The position numbers and the translations under genes are program-made. 37,128 nucleotides of DNA, from the IMG/VR virus record IMGVR_UViG_3300047356_000021, positions 1-37,128 of that record; one strand, given 5' to 3'. The stretch is from a virus. Numbering within the stretch: position 1 is the stretch's first letter; each line of letters begins with the position of its first letter. Below, one piece after another: positions 23,887-32,297 of the stretch. The notes beneath the pieces were generated by a model. That model was not told the DNA's origin. It saw only the letters and a program-made list of their open reading frames with translations, and searched no databases.

Positions 23887-24378
23887 TTACTTATTAGGCA
23901 GTTGATTAATCATGTTACTAATCTGACCAATCTTAGAGCTAAGGTCTCTAAGACCACTAGTGTGTACTTGTTGCCATAGCCAGTAGCTGTAGTTTTCGTA
24001 ACAGTTCAATAGGTTATCACATGCAGTTAAATGTTTATGTTTCTTAGAGCATCTGTGGACACTTACCCAACCAGCTTCACTGCATTGTTTGACCATAGTC
24101 TCTACGGAGTTTCTAGTTATACCTAGTAACTTGGTAAGCCTAGTGACCGTGATAGCGTCGTTTTCATAAGTAGATCGTATGATATGCATAAAGAATTTAC
24201 GTCTGTTACTAGAAGATAAACTATATTGTACTATCTTTCGTTCGTCGGGATCATGCATGACCCTAGAACCTTCAGTTATAGCTATTTCTATACTAATGTT
24301 TTTCTTTGCCCAATCTTTCAGTAAAAGCTGTTTTGTTTCTTCTAATGTGTACTGTTGTGTATCATTTAGTTTGTTCAT
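23887..24378 (-). CDS. Winged-helix DNA-binding regulator (probable)
   Basis: The 163-aa protein has a central helix-turn-helix at about residues 75 to 106 (ITVTRLTKLLGITRNSVETM, then VKQCSEAGWVSV), which reads like a MarR-type winged helix: recognition helix followed by a beta wing. The N-terminus is helical and the C-terminus ends in a Trp/Gln-rich helix (YSYWLWQQVH) that could make the dimer. It is the last gene of the replication block, directly facing the 1-kb control region downstream and a palindrome upstream, so it is a good candidate for a regulator of late transcription or of its own promoter. It is the only visible candidate for a lysogeny regulator. Confidence 0.7.
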   Translation of the reverse strand: MNKLNDTQQYTLEETKQLLLKDWAKKNISIEIAITEGSRVMHDPDERKIVQYSLSSSNRRKFFMHIIRSTYENDAITVTRLTKLLGITRNSVETMVKQCSEAGWVSVHRCSKKHKHLTACDNLLNCYENYSYWLWQQVHTSGLRDLSSKIGQISNMINQLPNK

Positions 24379-24411
24379 CTTATAATATCCCCTCTAACCT
24401 TGTATCAAATA

Positions 24412-24425
24412 GATACTTAAGTATC
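24412..24425. promoter_or_regulatory. 14-bp palindrome upstream of the winged-helix gene
   Basis: GATACTTAAGTATC is a perfect palindrome, 34 nt before the ATG at 24378. The flanks TGTATCAAATA and ACAATGG add a further TATC/GATA half-site. It sits in the only gap between this gene and its upstream neighbour, so an autoregulatory operator is the simplest reading. No T-run follows, so it is not a terminator. Confidence 0.6.
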
Positions 24426-24454
24426 ACAATGGTAATTACAAGTTTTACGTAGTG

Positions 24455-24685
24455 TTAGAAGGGTCTTATCTTAGGTCTGGCAACGGCACTGCTAGCCCAC
24501 TCAGTAGGCTCACAGTACATCAGTTGGTCGTATCCTGACACGTTGTCACCAATAAAATTATAGAGGTCATTGGTAGCCTCTAGGGTCTGCTGGCATTGCT
24601 CCATGCTCTTGAGCAGCATGGTGACAGTTACTTCCCGACTATCCAGGTAGTAACTGAAGACCAGCGCAGTGTAGTAGGTAATCAT
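24455..24685 (-). CDS. Hypothetical 76-aa protein
   Basis: The start ATG overlaps the TAA of the ribonucleotide reductase gene (TAATG), so the two are co-translated. The protein starts MITYYTALVFSYYLDSREVT and ends VARPKIRPF. It has helical stretches (LLKSMEQCQQTLEATNDLYN) but no membrane span or catalytic motif. It may be a small partner of the reductase or a filler gene; nothing in the sequence decides. Confidence 0.7.
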   Translation of the reverse strand: MITYYTALVFSYYLDSREVTVTMLLKSMEQCQQTLEATNDLYNFIGDNVSGYDQLMYCEPTEWASSAVARPKIRPF

Positions 24686-26709
24686 TAAGCAGCTGCTTCG
24701 ATGTCTACGATCTCGCAGACCTCACCAGTGCAAGCCAGTGTCTGTGTACCTCGGGTTGTATCCTCAGACTTCTCAAAGTTAGATAGCTCGTCCCAGTCGA
24801 TAAACGCTGGCATCGTTAGGAACATCTGATTGTATTCTTCTTCTGTACAATCTTGGTATGGCGCTTGTTGATACGTGTGTTCAAACTTTGGTAGGAACGA
24901 CACGCCTGACATCTCATCGAAGTGCTTGTACACCCAGGCACCAACCTCGGGCCACTCTTCGTCACTTACAGACACCGTGATCGATGGCTTGTGTGAGCAG
25001 AAGTCGCGCTGGTAGATCAACCAAAGCTCGAGCTGGTCAATAGCTGTCATGTCGTGCCTAGTAATCGCATTGTCAGGAGCTTTTTGTGGGAAACTAAAGA
25101 CGACAGTTGACTCCGGTTTCATGACGCATGGCTCATGTGGTATGCCCTGGTCGATCATAAAGTTTGTGATGGGGTCTTTGACGTCAGCTCTCACGGTTCT
25201 GATGTAATACTCTGAGTGCCTCGGGTGAATCCCACTTGCGCTGTTTGTAAGTTGGCTGGAAGTTCCTTCGGGCTTGACGCAAGTTACAGCAGCAGCTGGG
25301 TTGATACCTAATTTGTAGGCCCACTCTTTGTTGGTCTCTTCGGCTTCCTTGCGTAGCTCTCGCAGTGTGTTTGATAGCATCGATAGTGAGTGACCGCCGG
25401 ACGTCAATAAGTTGTCCATTATGCCAGTCATTGAGACGCCCAGGAGAGCTTCCTCAGCAGTGTTTCTCTGCCAGTTTGACCTAAGATAAGGAAAGTTAGT
25501 TAAGGTAGCTTGCAGGGTGCCTAGGATGGCTGCTAGGCGTATCTTGCGACGTAGATCTTTGGCTGTATCTTGCGCCCTCACAACGACGGTACTTAGGTTG
25601 CAGAACTGACCACCAGTGCCTGGGATAATCTCTGTGTCCCATTGCTCGTTTGTTAGGTTGTAGACTTGCTTGGTTTGCGCCCCTCTAAGTACTATTTCCG
25701 AACATGGGTTGGTACCAAACTCCCAGTCAGGATCTCGGGTACCTTCAGCTTCACACTTGGATCGAGCTGCTTCTCTATTAAAGATCCCACGTTCACCTGA
25801 TCCGCTAGCTGCCAAGCTTATCCACTCGCCCATAAAGTCTACGGCTGTAGGCTTGGTCTCATAGGCGACACTGTTGTTTGCCAGGGCGTAGTGTGGGTTG
25901 TCTTGCCACCACTCGCCAGCCTTAGCATCACGCATCTCCTGGTCGTCCAGGTCGCTTAGGCTGATCATGGCTGACCTACGTACACCACCGACGACAACCA
26001 CCTCACCGATCTTACACATGATTGAGTGAACCTCAACCGGCTTGAGCTGTCGTCCAGTAGCATCGTGAAAGATTTCAATTGTATGCCCAAACAGATCGAC
26101 CAATGGTTGTGCGCCTGATGCACGTCCACCAAATGTCTTTAACCTAGCACCAGCTGGTCTAACTTTGGACACATCATAATGAGGTATAGAGCCAGTGTAT
26201 AACTCTTCGATCAGCTGGCGGTATGCATCAGCCCACCCTTCCTTGCTGTCCTCGACACCTATCGTAAGATCTTTCTCCATCAACATATCTGGAACCTTTG
26301 GTAAGCAGCTAGTGTACTTCTTTTCGACACTGTAGCCGACACCGGTACCACACATTAAGATATACAAGACTTCATCGAAGACACGCTTATCGTCCACTGG
26401 CGTATAACTACAATTGTAGCCAGCTGTATTGTCTCGGTCGAGAGCTGGGCCAGCTGTCATGAGGCAACGCATCGAAGGTAACACGTCGTGTAATAAGATT
26501 GCCTCTCTAAGTTCGTTCTGTATGCCGACTAGGTTTTCATAAGGCACGTTAGCCTTGTGCAGCGCTGGTGCAACGACGTTACCGATGTATCGATCGACGG
26601 TCTCGTTCCAGGTCTCACGACGGCCTAGCTCAGGCTTCCACCTGGCGTATCTGCTGGCGTGAATAAATGATTGGTAGTTAGTAGGGAGAGCAACATTATT
26701 ATATATCAT
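24685..26709 (-). CDS. nrdJ: Ribonucleotide reductase, class II (adenosylcobalamin-dependent)
   Basis: This 674-aa enzyme reduces ribonucleotides to deoxyribonucleotides for phage DNA synthesis, using a cobalamin-generated radical. It shows the active-site set: Cys100 (TAGYNCSY), NPCSE at 334 to 338 with the radical Cys336 and Glu338, Cys370 (QFCNLSTV, the redox partner of Cys100), and a C-terminal CTGEVC pair (660/665) that re-reduces the active site. FGGRASGAQPL near 193 to 202 matches the monomeric class II type, and no oxygen-dependent R2 subunit gene is present. Length is a little below the well-known Lactobacillus enzyme. The start at 26709 lies behind AAGGAAAAGATCCAA and overlaps the DUF3310 gene. 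Confidence 0.95.
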   Translation of the reverse strand: MIYNNVALPTNYQSFIHASRYARWKPELGRRETWNETVDRYIGNVVAPALHKANVPYENLVGIQNELREAILLHDVLPSMRCLMTAGPALDRDNTAGYNCSYTPVDDKRVFDEVLYILMCGTGVGYSVEKKYTSCLPKVPDMLMEKDLTIGVEDSKEGWADAYRQLIEELYTGSIPHYDVSKVRPAGARLKTFGGRASGAQPLVDLFGHTIEIFHDATGRQLKPVEVHSIMCKIGEVVVVGGVRRSAMISLSDLDDQEMRDAKAGEWWQDNPHYALANNSVAYETKPTAVDFMGEWISLAASGSGERGIFNREAARSKCEAEGTRDPDWEFGTNPCSEIVLRGAQTKQVYNLTNEQWDTEIIPGTGGQFCNLSTVVVRAQDTAKDLRRKIRLAAILGTLQATLTNFPYLRSNWQRNTAEEALLGVSMTGIMDNLLTSGGHSLSMLSNTLRELRKEAEETNKEWAYKLGINPAAAVTCVKPEGTSSQLTNSASGIHPRHSEYYIRTVRADVKDPITNFMIDQGIPHEPCVMKPESTVVFSFPQKAPDNAITRHDMTAIDQLELWLIYQRDFCSHKPSITVSVSDEEWPEVGAWVYKHFDEMSGVSFLPKFEHTYQQAPYQDCTEEEYNQMFLTMPAFIDWDELSNFEKSEDTTRGTQTLACTGEVCEIVDIEAAA

Positions 26710-26965
26710 TTGGATCTTTTCCTTGAAGTAAGTTGATACGCATCTCGCAGTAGCGGATGGCTTTCTTTAGGTCGGTTATCTCCGACTCAATTGACGTTTG
26801 ATTTTCATAGATCTTTGAGCCAGCTCTCATCACGTATTTAACTATGTTACCAATGTGAAAAGGCAGGTGGTTTTGCATAATGAAAACGATGGGTTCGATG
26901 GTGTACTGGGCGTAATGGTCGGGACGGTACACTTCGTCTTTAGTCTCTTCTTTATCCTTGGGCAT
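26699..26965 (-). CDS. DUF3310 protein
   Basis: The 88-aa protein shows the DUF3310 signature: YRPDHYAQYTIEPIVFIMQ, then FHIGNIVKYVMRAG and ITDLKKAIRYCEM. Small proteins of this family are common in phages; the domain also forms part of T7 gp1.7, a nucleotide kinase. Its place directly before ribonucleotide reductase suggests a role in nucleotide metabolism, but the short form lacks an obvious P-loop, so kinase activity is not shown. It overlaps the neighbouring genes by 11 and 14 nt. Confidence 0.88.
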   Translation of the reverse strand: MPKDKEETKDEVYRPDHYAQYTIEPIVFIMQNHLPFHIGNIVKYVMRAGSKIYENQTSIESEITDLKKAIRYCEMRINLLQGKDPNDI

Positions 26966-27272
26966 TTGGTGTATACCCTCTTTGTTTTAAGATCCGAGAG
27001 ACGTTCTGTATTCGATAGCCAACTATCTCACCTATCTTGTTCCACTCGATACCTTCGTTATGCAGATCAACGATACGCTGACACCTGTTTTCCATTGCAA
27101 TATCTCTAGGGTACTCACGGGCCTTAGTTGGTTTGCCGTAGTAGCAATTTCGTTCGTGTGTCCAGCTGTTGCGCTTGTGACCGGTGTGTCTCGCCATGCG
27201 TTTGTCTTCAACTGCACACATGCGTTTGTAATCATCCCAGTTATCTAGGATATACTTTTCCATAGCTGTCAT
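26952..27272 (-). CDS. Small HTH-containing protein
   Basis: ATG at 27272 overlaps the TGA of the exonuclease gene. The 106-aa product (MTAMEKYILDNWDDYKRM) has a basic middle with His/Arg/Cys residues (RHTGHKRNSWTHERNCYYG) and a C-terminal helix-turn-helix-like segment (IVDLHNEGIEWNKIGEIV, then NVSRILKQRGY), similar to Trp-repressor or resolvase-type HTH. It could be a DNA-binding accessory of replication or a remnant of an HNH-type endonuclease. No complete nuclease motif is seen. It overlaps the DUF3310 gene. Confidence 0.68.
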   Translation of the reverse strand: MTAMEKYILDNWDDYKRMCAVEDKRMARHTGHKRNSWTHERNCYYGKPTKAREYPRDIAMENRCQRIVDLHNEGIEWNKIGEIVGYRIQNVSRILKQRGYTPNAQG

Positions 27273-28036
27273 CGCTTTGGCTCCCATAGTTTGATTAATT
27301 GTTTCTTTTCGTCCCAATCGTCCCACCGAAGTATCCTGGCTAGACGTGCTTGGACTAAAGCGTGATCGTGAGACAGCGCCTTGGCTGCATAAGCCTTAAC
27401 AACGAGTGACCAGTCAGGACGGCTACCTAGGATCTTTTCAGCTGTCTTTTCTCCAACACCTGGACATCCAGAGTAACCGTCCGTGACATCACCCATTAAC
27501 GCTTGTTTAAGGAAAAACCTGTCAGCCTCAGCCACCGAAGTCTCCAGGAACTCCTGGGACATGGGTCTGTAGAGCTTACCTGGTACCGACTTAAGATCCT
27601 TGTCGTCGCTGACCATTATCACATTGTGACCTGGTGCAGACCCACATATGCCCAGAACATCGTCAGCTTCGAGCATTGGTGTTTGTACCCAACGGTAGGT
27701 GTTCTTGATCCAGTCCTTCATAGCCTTGTAACCGACAGGCTTTCTGACCTTCTTGCGACCACCTTTGTACGTGGGTTCGATCTCATGTCTGAAGTTTGAT
27801 TTGTCAGATAGAGCAATGATAAAGTTACCAGTGTCTAGCTCATCGCAGATCTGATCAATGAACGTCTGGAAGATCTTCTTAGCTTCCTTTAGATCAGTCA
27901 TCAGTGACCAAACATCGTCACCCCAATCGATCTCTTCTTCGGCTGCTGCACAAGCTCGATACAAGTACAGGTCACCATCAATTAGGGCGACCGCCTGGGG
28001 GCTTGGTGCCTGACCCAATAATTTCTTTAAGTGCAT
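27269..28036 (-). CDS. 5'-3' exonuclease (T7 gp6-like)
   Basis: The 255-aa protein starts MHLKKLLGQAPSPQ at ATG 28036. It belongs to the flap/5'-nuclease family: early acidic pair LIDGDLYLYR (Asp20, Asp22), EADDVLGI and MVSDDKDLKSV (metal-binding acids), and a helix-hairpin-helix at CPGVGEKTAEKIL that grips duplex DNA. In T7 this activity removes RNA primers and degrades host DNA for reuse. The place after DNA polymerase is as in T7-like phages. The reading frame extends upstream to 28108 but that part overlaps the preceding gene and is not used. Confidence 0.92.
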   Translation of the reverse strand: MHLKKLLGQAPSPQAVALIDGDLYLYRACAAAEEEIDWGDDVWSLMTDLKEAKKIFQTFIDQICDELDTGNFIIALSDKSNFRHEIEPTYKGGRKKVRKPVGYKAMKDWIKNTYRWVQTPMLEADDVLGICGSAPGHNVIMVSDDKDLKSVPGKLYRPMSQEFLETSVAEADRFFLKQALMGDVTDGYSGCPGVGEKTAEKILGSRPDWSLVVKAYAAKALSHDHALVQARLARILRWDDWDEKKQLIKLWEPKR

Positions 28037-28373
28037 AATCCAACTCTCTCTTTGCTTCCATGCCAATCTCAGTGATGGCCCATCGGTCACCCCAGGTATC
28101 CTCGGCAATGTTTGTGGTTATGAAACTTTCGCTGGCGCATAATGCGACGTAGAAAGCCCCCTCTCGAGCGAACTTAGATTTGACCTTAAAAGGGTTTCTC
28201 CAGGCTCGATCGAGTGTGATGTAAGTAGACATAAAACTCTCGAGCTGCTCAGTGACTTCAGTGGGTAGAAGCCCAAGTTCTTCCCAGGGAATACTCTGCT
28301 CCGATGGGGATTTTAACTTTGAGAGTTTCTCCTGCTTCTCTCGCCATTCTTGTAGCGATATTACCGACGCCAT
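27978..28373 (-). CDS. Hypothetical protein overlapping the DNA polymerase 3' end
   Basis: The longer form (131 aa, MASVISLQEWREKQEKL) overlaps the polymerase gene by 116 nt. A shorter form from ATG 28235 (MSTYITLDRAWRNPF) starts just after the polymerase stop behind GAGAG. I cannot decide between them. The common part contains FKVKSKFAREGAFYVALCASE and WAITEIGMEAKREL, and looks like a compact helical protein. It also overlaps the start of the exonuclease. There is no known motif. Confidence 0.65.
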   Translation of the reverse strand: MASVISLQEWREKQEKLSKLKSPSEQSIPWEELGLLPTEVTEQLESFMSTYITLDRAWRNPFKVKSKFAREGAFYVALCASESFITTNIAEDTWGDRWAITEIGMEAKRELDYALKEIIGSGTKPPGGRPN

Positions 28374-30027
28374 TTCCAATGTCCTCACTTTTGCAAGCAA
28401 CTTGGATCTCGTCGTGTATCCAGCCTACGATGTATGCCTGATCTGATCCGTACTGCTCGTTGATTTGCTGGTCACACAAGGCGACCCATTGTTTGCATAT
28501 GATGGCACCGGCTGACTGAAGCAGCTGCGAGAGCAACTTATGCTCCGACCTGACGTACAACTTACGTCCATCAAGGCCGACCAGGTAACCACGCTCATGC
28601 GCTTTCTTTAGTTTCTCTTGAAGTTGACCAAAGGCTGGAATGTTTTTGTTAAAGTCAGCCTTAAGCTGTTTGCCTAGCTTGGCACCGCCTCCAGCAATCT
28701 TACCAATCAGCTGGTCACCACCGCCATACATGAGGCTATAAATAAACCTCTTGCTTTCGTCACGCGAAGACAAACCAGCAGCTTTCTGATTGTATGTATG
28801 GATGTCACCATCGAGTATCTGCTCGGCATACTCACCACCATCATTAAGATAATGTGCAAGACATCGAAGCTCGAGTCCACTTAAGTCAGCTCCTACAAGA
28901 CACCAGCCCTCTGGAACCGTGAACAACTCACGGCACTCTTTGCCAAACTCAAGACCAACTTTTGGAATCTGGGATAAATTAGGATTTCGGTGGCTCGCAC
29001 GTCCTGAGACAGTACCACCAGGCACAATCGTATGCCTAATGCGTCCATCGCTATCGACCTTCTTTAGCCACCCCTGAGCACCTTCTGACAGCTGACCGAT
29101 ACGCTTCTGTAACATAAAGTATCTAGCCAGGTGTTGGGCTTCTGGGTAGTCCAGCTTTGATAAGACACTTTCGTCTATCTGAGCGTGACCGCCATCTGTA
29201 AACTTCTTAGGTTTCCAGTTGTATTTGTTCCTGAGACAATGCTCAATGTGGCGTCGGCTGCTGGGGTTAAAGTGTACCGTCTTCTTTTTCTCAAAGGGTT
29301 CATCTTTGACGTACCCGAGCGTCTTATTGTTACGCTTGGGTATAAAGACCTCAGTTACTTCCCAGGGTTCAAACAGTTCCTCGAGCCCATGCTCAATCTC
29401 AGCTCTCTCCTGGGCTAACTTACCGTATAAAACCTGAGCCTTGTACTTGTCGAACGTCCATCCATTGTTACCTATCCGGTCACATATGACAGCCATGAGA
29501 TGCTCGAGGTCGATCGATTGCTGACTGAAGTTAGCCGACATAAGCTTGTGATAAAGATCGTATGTCACACCGGTGTCCTGGATACAGTAATCCATCATTT
29601 CCTGGGAGTACTCTGCCCAGCCACCTTCGTAGTCATCTTTGAGGTTCTTAAGTCTAAGACCCCAGGCTTTCAGACTGTGGGAGCCCACCAGTCGTCTAGG
29701 AAAGCTCTCTCTATCTTTGTGGTATCTAATGGTGTCCTTCTCAGCCAACGTAGTTGCGATTAGCCTGGACATAATAAGTGTGTCTGTAACTCGACCGAAT
29801 ATCTCGAAGTCGGGGTACAGCTTTTGGATTGCTGGTATATCAAAAGAAATAATATTGTGACCGATAGCTTCCTCAGCATATCTCAGTAGGAACAATCCGT
29901 CCCTAATGTCTTTACCGTGATATGCTCGTACTTCATTGGTATCTGCATCTCTTAAAACTAAGCAGTGTATCTTTGATAATGTGGGTAGTAGTCCGTCGCT
30001 CTCCAGATCAAAAACCCAGCGTGTCAC
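28258..30027 (-). CDS. DNA polymerase, T7 gp5-like (family A)
   Basis: This 589-aa replicative polymerase has an intact proofreading domain: DLE at 7 to 9, GHNIISFD (Asn58, Asp63) and YCIQD (Tyr147, Asp151). The polymerase domain has motif A VGADLSGLELR (Asp381), motif B RDESKRFIY (Arg422, Lys426, Tyr430) and motif C IHDE (538 to 540). It is shorter than T7 gp5 (704 aa), mainly where T7 has its thioredoxin-binding loop (before FNPSSRRH), so the processivity factor may differ. The start is a GTG that overlaps the previous stop (GTGA). An ATG cannot replace it without losing the first catalytic acid. Confidence 0.96.
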   Translation of the reverse strand: MTRWVFDLESDGLLPTLSKIHCLVLRDADTNEVRAYHGKDIRDGLFLLRYAEEAIGHNIISFDIPAIQKLYPDFEIFGRVTDTLIMSRLIATTLAEKDTIRYHKDRESFPRRLVGSHSLKAWGLRLKNLKDDYEGGWAEYSQEMMDYCIQDTGVTYDLYHKLMSANFSQQSIDLEHLMAVICDRIGNNGWTFDKYKAQVLYGKLAQERAEIEHGLEELFEPWEVTEVFIPKRNNKTLGYVKDEPFEKKKTVHFNPSSRRHIEHCLRNKYNWKPKKFTDGGHAQIDESVLSKLDYPEAQHLARYFMLQKRIGQLSEGAQGWLKKVDSDGRIRHTIVPGGTVSGRASHRNPNLSQIPKVGLEFGKECRELFTVPEGWCLVGADLSGLELRCLAHYLNDGGEYAEQILDGDIHTYNQKAAGLSSRDESKRFIYSLMYGGGDQLIGKIAGGGAKLGKQLKADFNKNIPAFGQLQEKLKKAHERGYLVGLDGRKLYVRSEHKLLSQLLQSAGAIICKQWVALCDQQINEQYGSDQAYIVGWIHDEIQVACKSEDIGNGVGNIATRMAREAGETLKVKIPIGAEYSLGRTWASTH

Positions 30028-30257
30028 GGCTGTATTTCTTTAACTCTTGCAGCCAACCTCGTCAGCTGTTTCCACATGTCTTTTGGCACGATACCTGTAA
30101 ACAAGGGTTTTCTGTCTTTAGCAGTGACAGCTTCTCCAGCAATCAGTGCAAATGTTTTGTTTTTAGCAGAAAGCTCAAAGGTAATATGAGCGACCTCAAA
30201 CTGTTCCCTAGGGGCGTCTGGATGACGACCTTTGGATTTACCACCATGAACGCTCAT
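30024..30257 (-). CDS. Hypothetical 77-aa basic protein
   Basis: The start ATG overlaps the TGA of the MazG-like gene (ATGA), and the stop overlaps the GTG of DNA polymerase (GTGA), so it is a coupling gene between the two. The protein begins MSVHGGKSKGRHPDAPREQF and has a beta-like middle (VAHITFELSAKNKTFALIAG) and a helical end. It is moderately basic and has no catalytic motif. It may be a polymerase accessory. Confidence 0.72.
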   Translation of the reverse strand: MSVHGGKSKGRHPDAPREQFEVAHITFELSAKNKTFALIAGEAVTAKDRKPLFTGIVPKDMWKQLTRLAARVKEIQP

Positions 30258-30688
30258 CGATTATCACCAGAGCCTGACAAAGTGTTACGCTCCTGGCGCA
30301 TCTTCAGCTTCTCTATGTTCATGTGTGCCAGCTCGTTGAGGCTGACACCCAGGTCTCTCGAGAGCGCAGCCACATACCAAAGCACGTCACCTAGCTCAAA
30401 TATAATGTCAGCTCTCTGTGTATCTGTTAGTTTCTCGGAGCCATCAAACTTTATGTCCTGGTCGCGTATCATCTTCTTAATCTTATCGCAGACCTCACCG
30501 GCTTCACTGGCTAGTCCAAGAGCTGGATAGATGACCTTCCACTTGTAAATCATAGTAGAAGCAACGTCGGCTTGGTAGTCGTTCATCGTTAAGGGCCAAG
30601 GGTAATTCTCTGGTTTAGGTGTCATGTTTGCTATCCTTCTCTCTGTTGCTCTATTTCGTTCAGACTGGGTCATTGGACGTATTGGCAT
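30254..30688 (-). CDS. MazG-like nucleotide pyrophosphohydrolase
   Basis: The 144-aa protein starts at ATG 30688 behind GGAGTTCTGAC, four bases after the helicase stop. It carries the all-alpha NTP pyrophosphohydrolase signature: EAGEVCDKIKK (metal-binding Glu pair) and, further on, ELGDVLWYVAALS (Glu/Asp pair). Enzymes of this fold hydrolyse non-standard or regulatory nucleotides. In phage genomes they are thought to adjust nucleotide pools or stress signals. The first 40 residues are a basic extension without a known role. Neighbours are replication genes. Confidence 0.9.
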   Translation of the reverse strand: MPIRPMTQSERNRATERRIANMTPKPENYPWPLTMNDYQADVASTMIYKWKVIYPALGLASEAGEVCDKIKKMIRDQDIKFDGSEKLTDTQRADIIFELGDVLWYVAALSRDLGVSLNELAHMNIEKLKMRQERNTLSGSGDNR

Positions 30689-30689
30689 G

Positions 30690-32297
30690 TCAGAACTCCA
30701 AGTCTTCAAAGTCCTCATCGACTTCATGTAAACGACCGGCTTTTCGATCGTACTTAAGGACACCAGCTGCGCCTACTTCGCCCGTGTGTCGATTCTTGAG
30801 AATGTGTAAATATCGCTTTCCACTGGTGGGATCTTCGGGATCTACTTGCATGGAAATACACAGATCTGACAACTGTGGTAGCGCATGTGAGCCGCGGATT
30901 TGAGAAAGCGAAACGGACGCACCTGACTCATGTCCTTTGTCGCCTTGTGGTCTTTTAAGATGAGAGACAACAATCAGACATATGTTTAGCTCTTGAACAA
31001 GTGTTCTGAGAGTAGTGCAGATGTCATCTATATAACGTCGCTCATCAGCTACCCCCTGAGACAGAGATCCACTCGCCAGCATCGATATGTGATCCAACAT
31101 TATAACCTGACAGCCCATCGCCTTGTTCATATATCGAATGCGACTGACTATCGTTTCCATGTCTGTTGAACCAAAGTGATCAAACAGATAGAACTGGTTG
31201 TCTTTCGTTAAATCATCTAAGCCCTCAACGATTTCATCCCTGTTGGTTACGTCAGGATCAACCGTGATGTTTTTGTTTAAATGAATTCCTATGAGACCTT
31301 CAGTAGATCTCTTCACGGTTTCCTCAAGCATCAGCATACCAATTTTAAATCCATCGATGTGACAACGGTATGCAATCTCACGAACGAAGGTAGACTTACC
31401 GACCCCAGATCCAGCGCAAATGGCGACCAAGCTACCGAGCCTAAGTCCCTTCGTTATGTTGTTGAGCTTAGTGTATGGGTAGGTAATCGCAGAGACAGCT
31501 TCCGCGACGCCAATCTGACCTCTGAGGTCGGCTGCTGTCACTATTCCATCAGGCCGATATTCTTTGGCTTGAAAGATAGCATTTATGACAGTTTGTGCAT
31601 CACCAGCTACCAATGCTTCACTAGCATCTTTGTAGGGGGCGCAGCTCGCTATTAATACACGCCCAATTGGCAGCAATTCAGCGCAATCCAGCGCTGCATT
31701 ACGACCGGCTGTATCATCATCGAAGAACAAAATGATTTCTTGGAAGTTGATCAGGTAGTCATAATTTTTAATGATTGCTTTCTTGGCTGCTGCTGCTCCA
31801 TTCGGGAGACTGACGACAGGCGACCTATAAACTTCAGCTATTGAAAGAGCGTCTATTTCTCCTTCGCAAACCACTATCCTTTTACCGTTGGAATTCAGAT
31901 GTGATCCAAACAGCGTCATGGCCTTAGCATCACCGACGATTGAGAACTTCTTATCTTTGGTTCTCACCTTCTGTGCTACTGGGTGACCTTTATCATTTCT
32001 GTATGTTGCAATCTGTACCTGTTCGCCATTCTGTATGCCGACCTGGTAACCAAACTTTCTGCATGTTTTCTCTGTAATCTTGCGTGACGATAAGTGCTTG
32101 TATGCTCCACTGATAAGCTTTGTGTTTAGTGTCGCTGACTTAACCTCGACGCTACCCTCTTCTTGACCGTATGCAGCGCAGCCGAAGCAATACGTATGTC
32201 CGTCTGTATATACACCGGCATTGTCACGGCTCCCACATACTATACACGGTATGTGAGTGACAAATTCACTCTCTAGTAATTCTACATTAGCAGCCAT
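30690..32297 (-). CDS. Primase-helicase, T7 gp4-like
   Basis: This 535-aa protein (ATG at 32297, overlapping the previous TGA) has the T7 gp4 order. A zinc finger with CIVC (18/21) and CFGC (37/40) recognises the priming site. A TOPRIM primase core follows (VVCEGEIDALS with Glu145, then FFDDDTAG near 191 to 198). The RecA-like hexameric helicase has Walker A AGSGVGKS (295 to 302), Walker B IMLDHIS (Asp402) and VVSHLKRP with the sensor His446. It unwinds DNA ahead of the family A polymerase and makes primers. An alternative TTG at 32300 is one codon upstream. Confidence 0.96.
   Translation of the reverse strand: MAANVELLESEFVTHIPCIVCGSRDNAGVYTDGHTYCFGCAAYGQEEGSVEVKSATLNTKLISGAYKHLSSRKITEKTCRKFGYQVGIQNGEQVQIATYRNDKGHPVAQKVRTKDKKFSIVGDAKAMTLFGSHLNSNGKRIVVCEGEIDALSIAEVYRSPVVSLPNGAAAAKKAIIKNYDYLINFQEIILFFDDDTAGRNAALDCAELLPIGRVLIASCAPYKDASEALVAGDAQTVINAIFQAKEYRPDGIVTAADLRGQIGVAEAVSAITYPYTKLNNITKGLRLGSLVAICAGSGVGKSTFVREIAYRCHIDGFKIGMLMLEETVKRSTEGLIGIHLNKNITVDPDVTNRDEIVEGLDDLTKDNQFYLFDHFGSTDMETIVSRIRYMNKAMGCQVIMLDHISMLASGSLSQGVADERRYIDDICTTLRTLVQELNICLIVVSHLKRPQGDKGHESGASVSLSQIRGSHALPQLSDLCISMQVDPEDPTSGKRYLHILKNRHTGEVGAAGVLKYDRKAGRLHEVDEDFEDLEF

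Noticed and set aside
29922-30530. 202-codon plus-strand reading frame
   Set aside because: It lies antisense to the polymerase, 77-aa and MazG-like genes, all of which have clear motifs or coupling.
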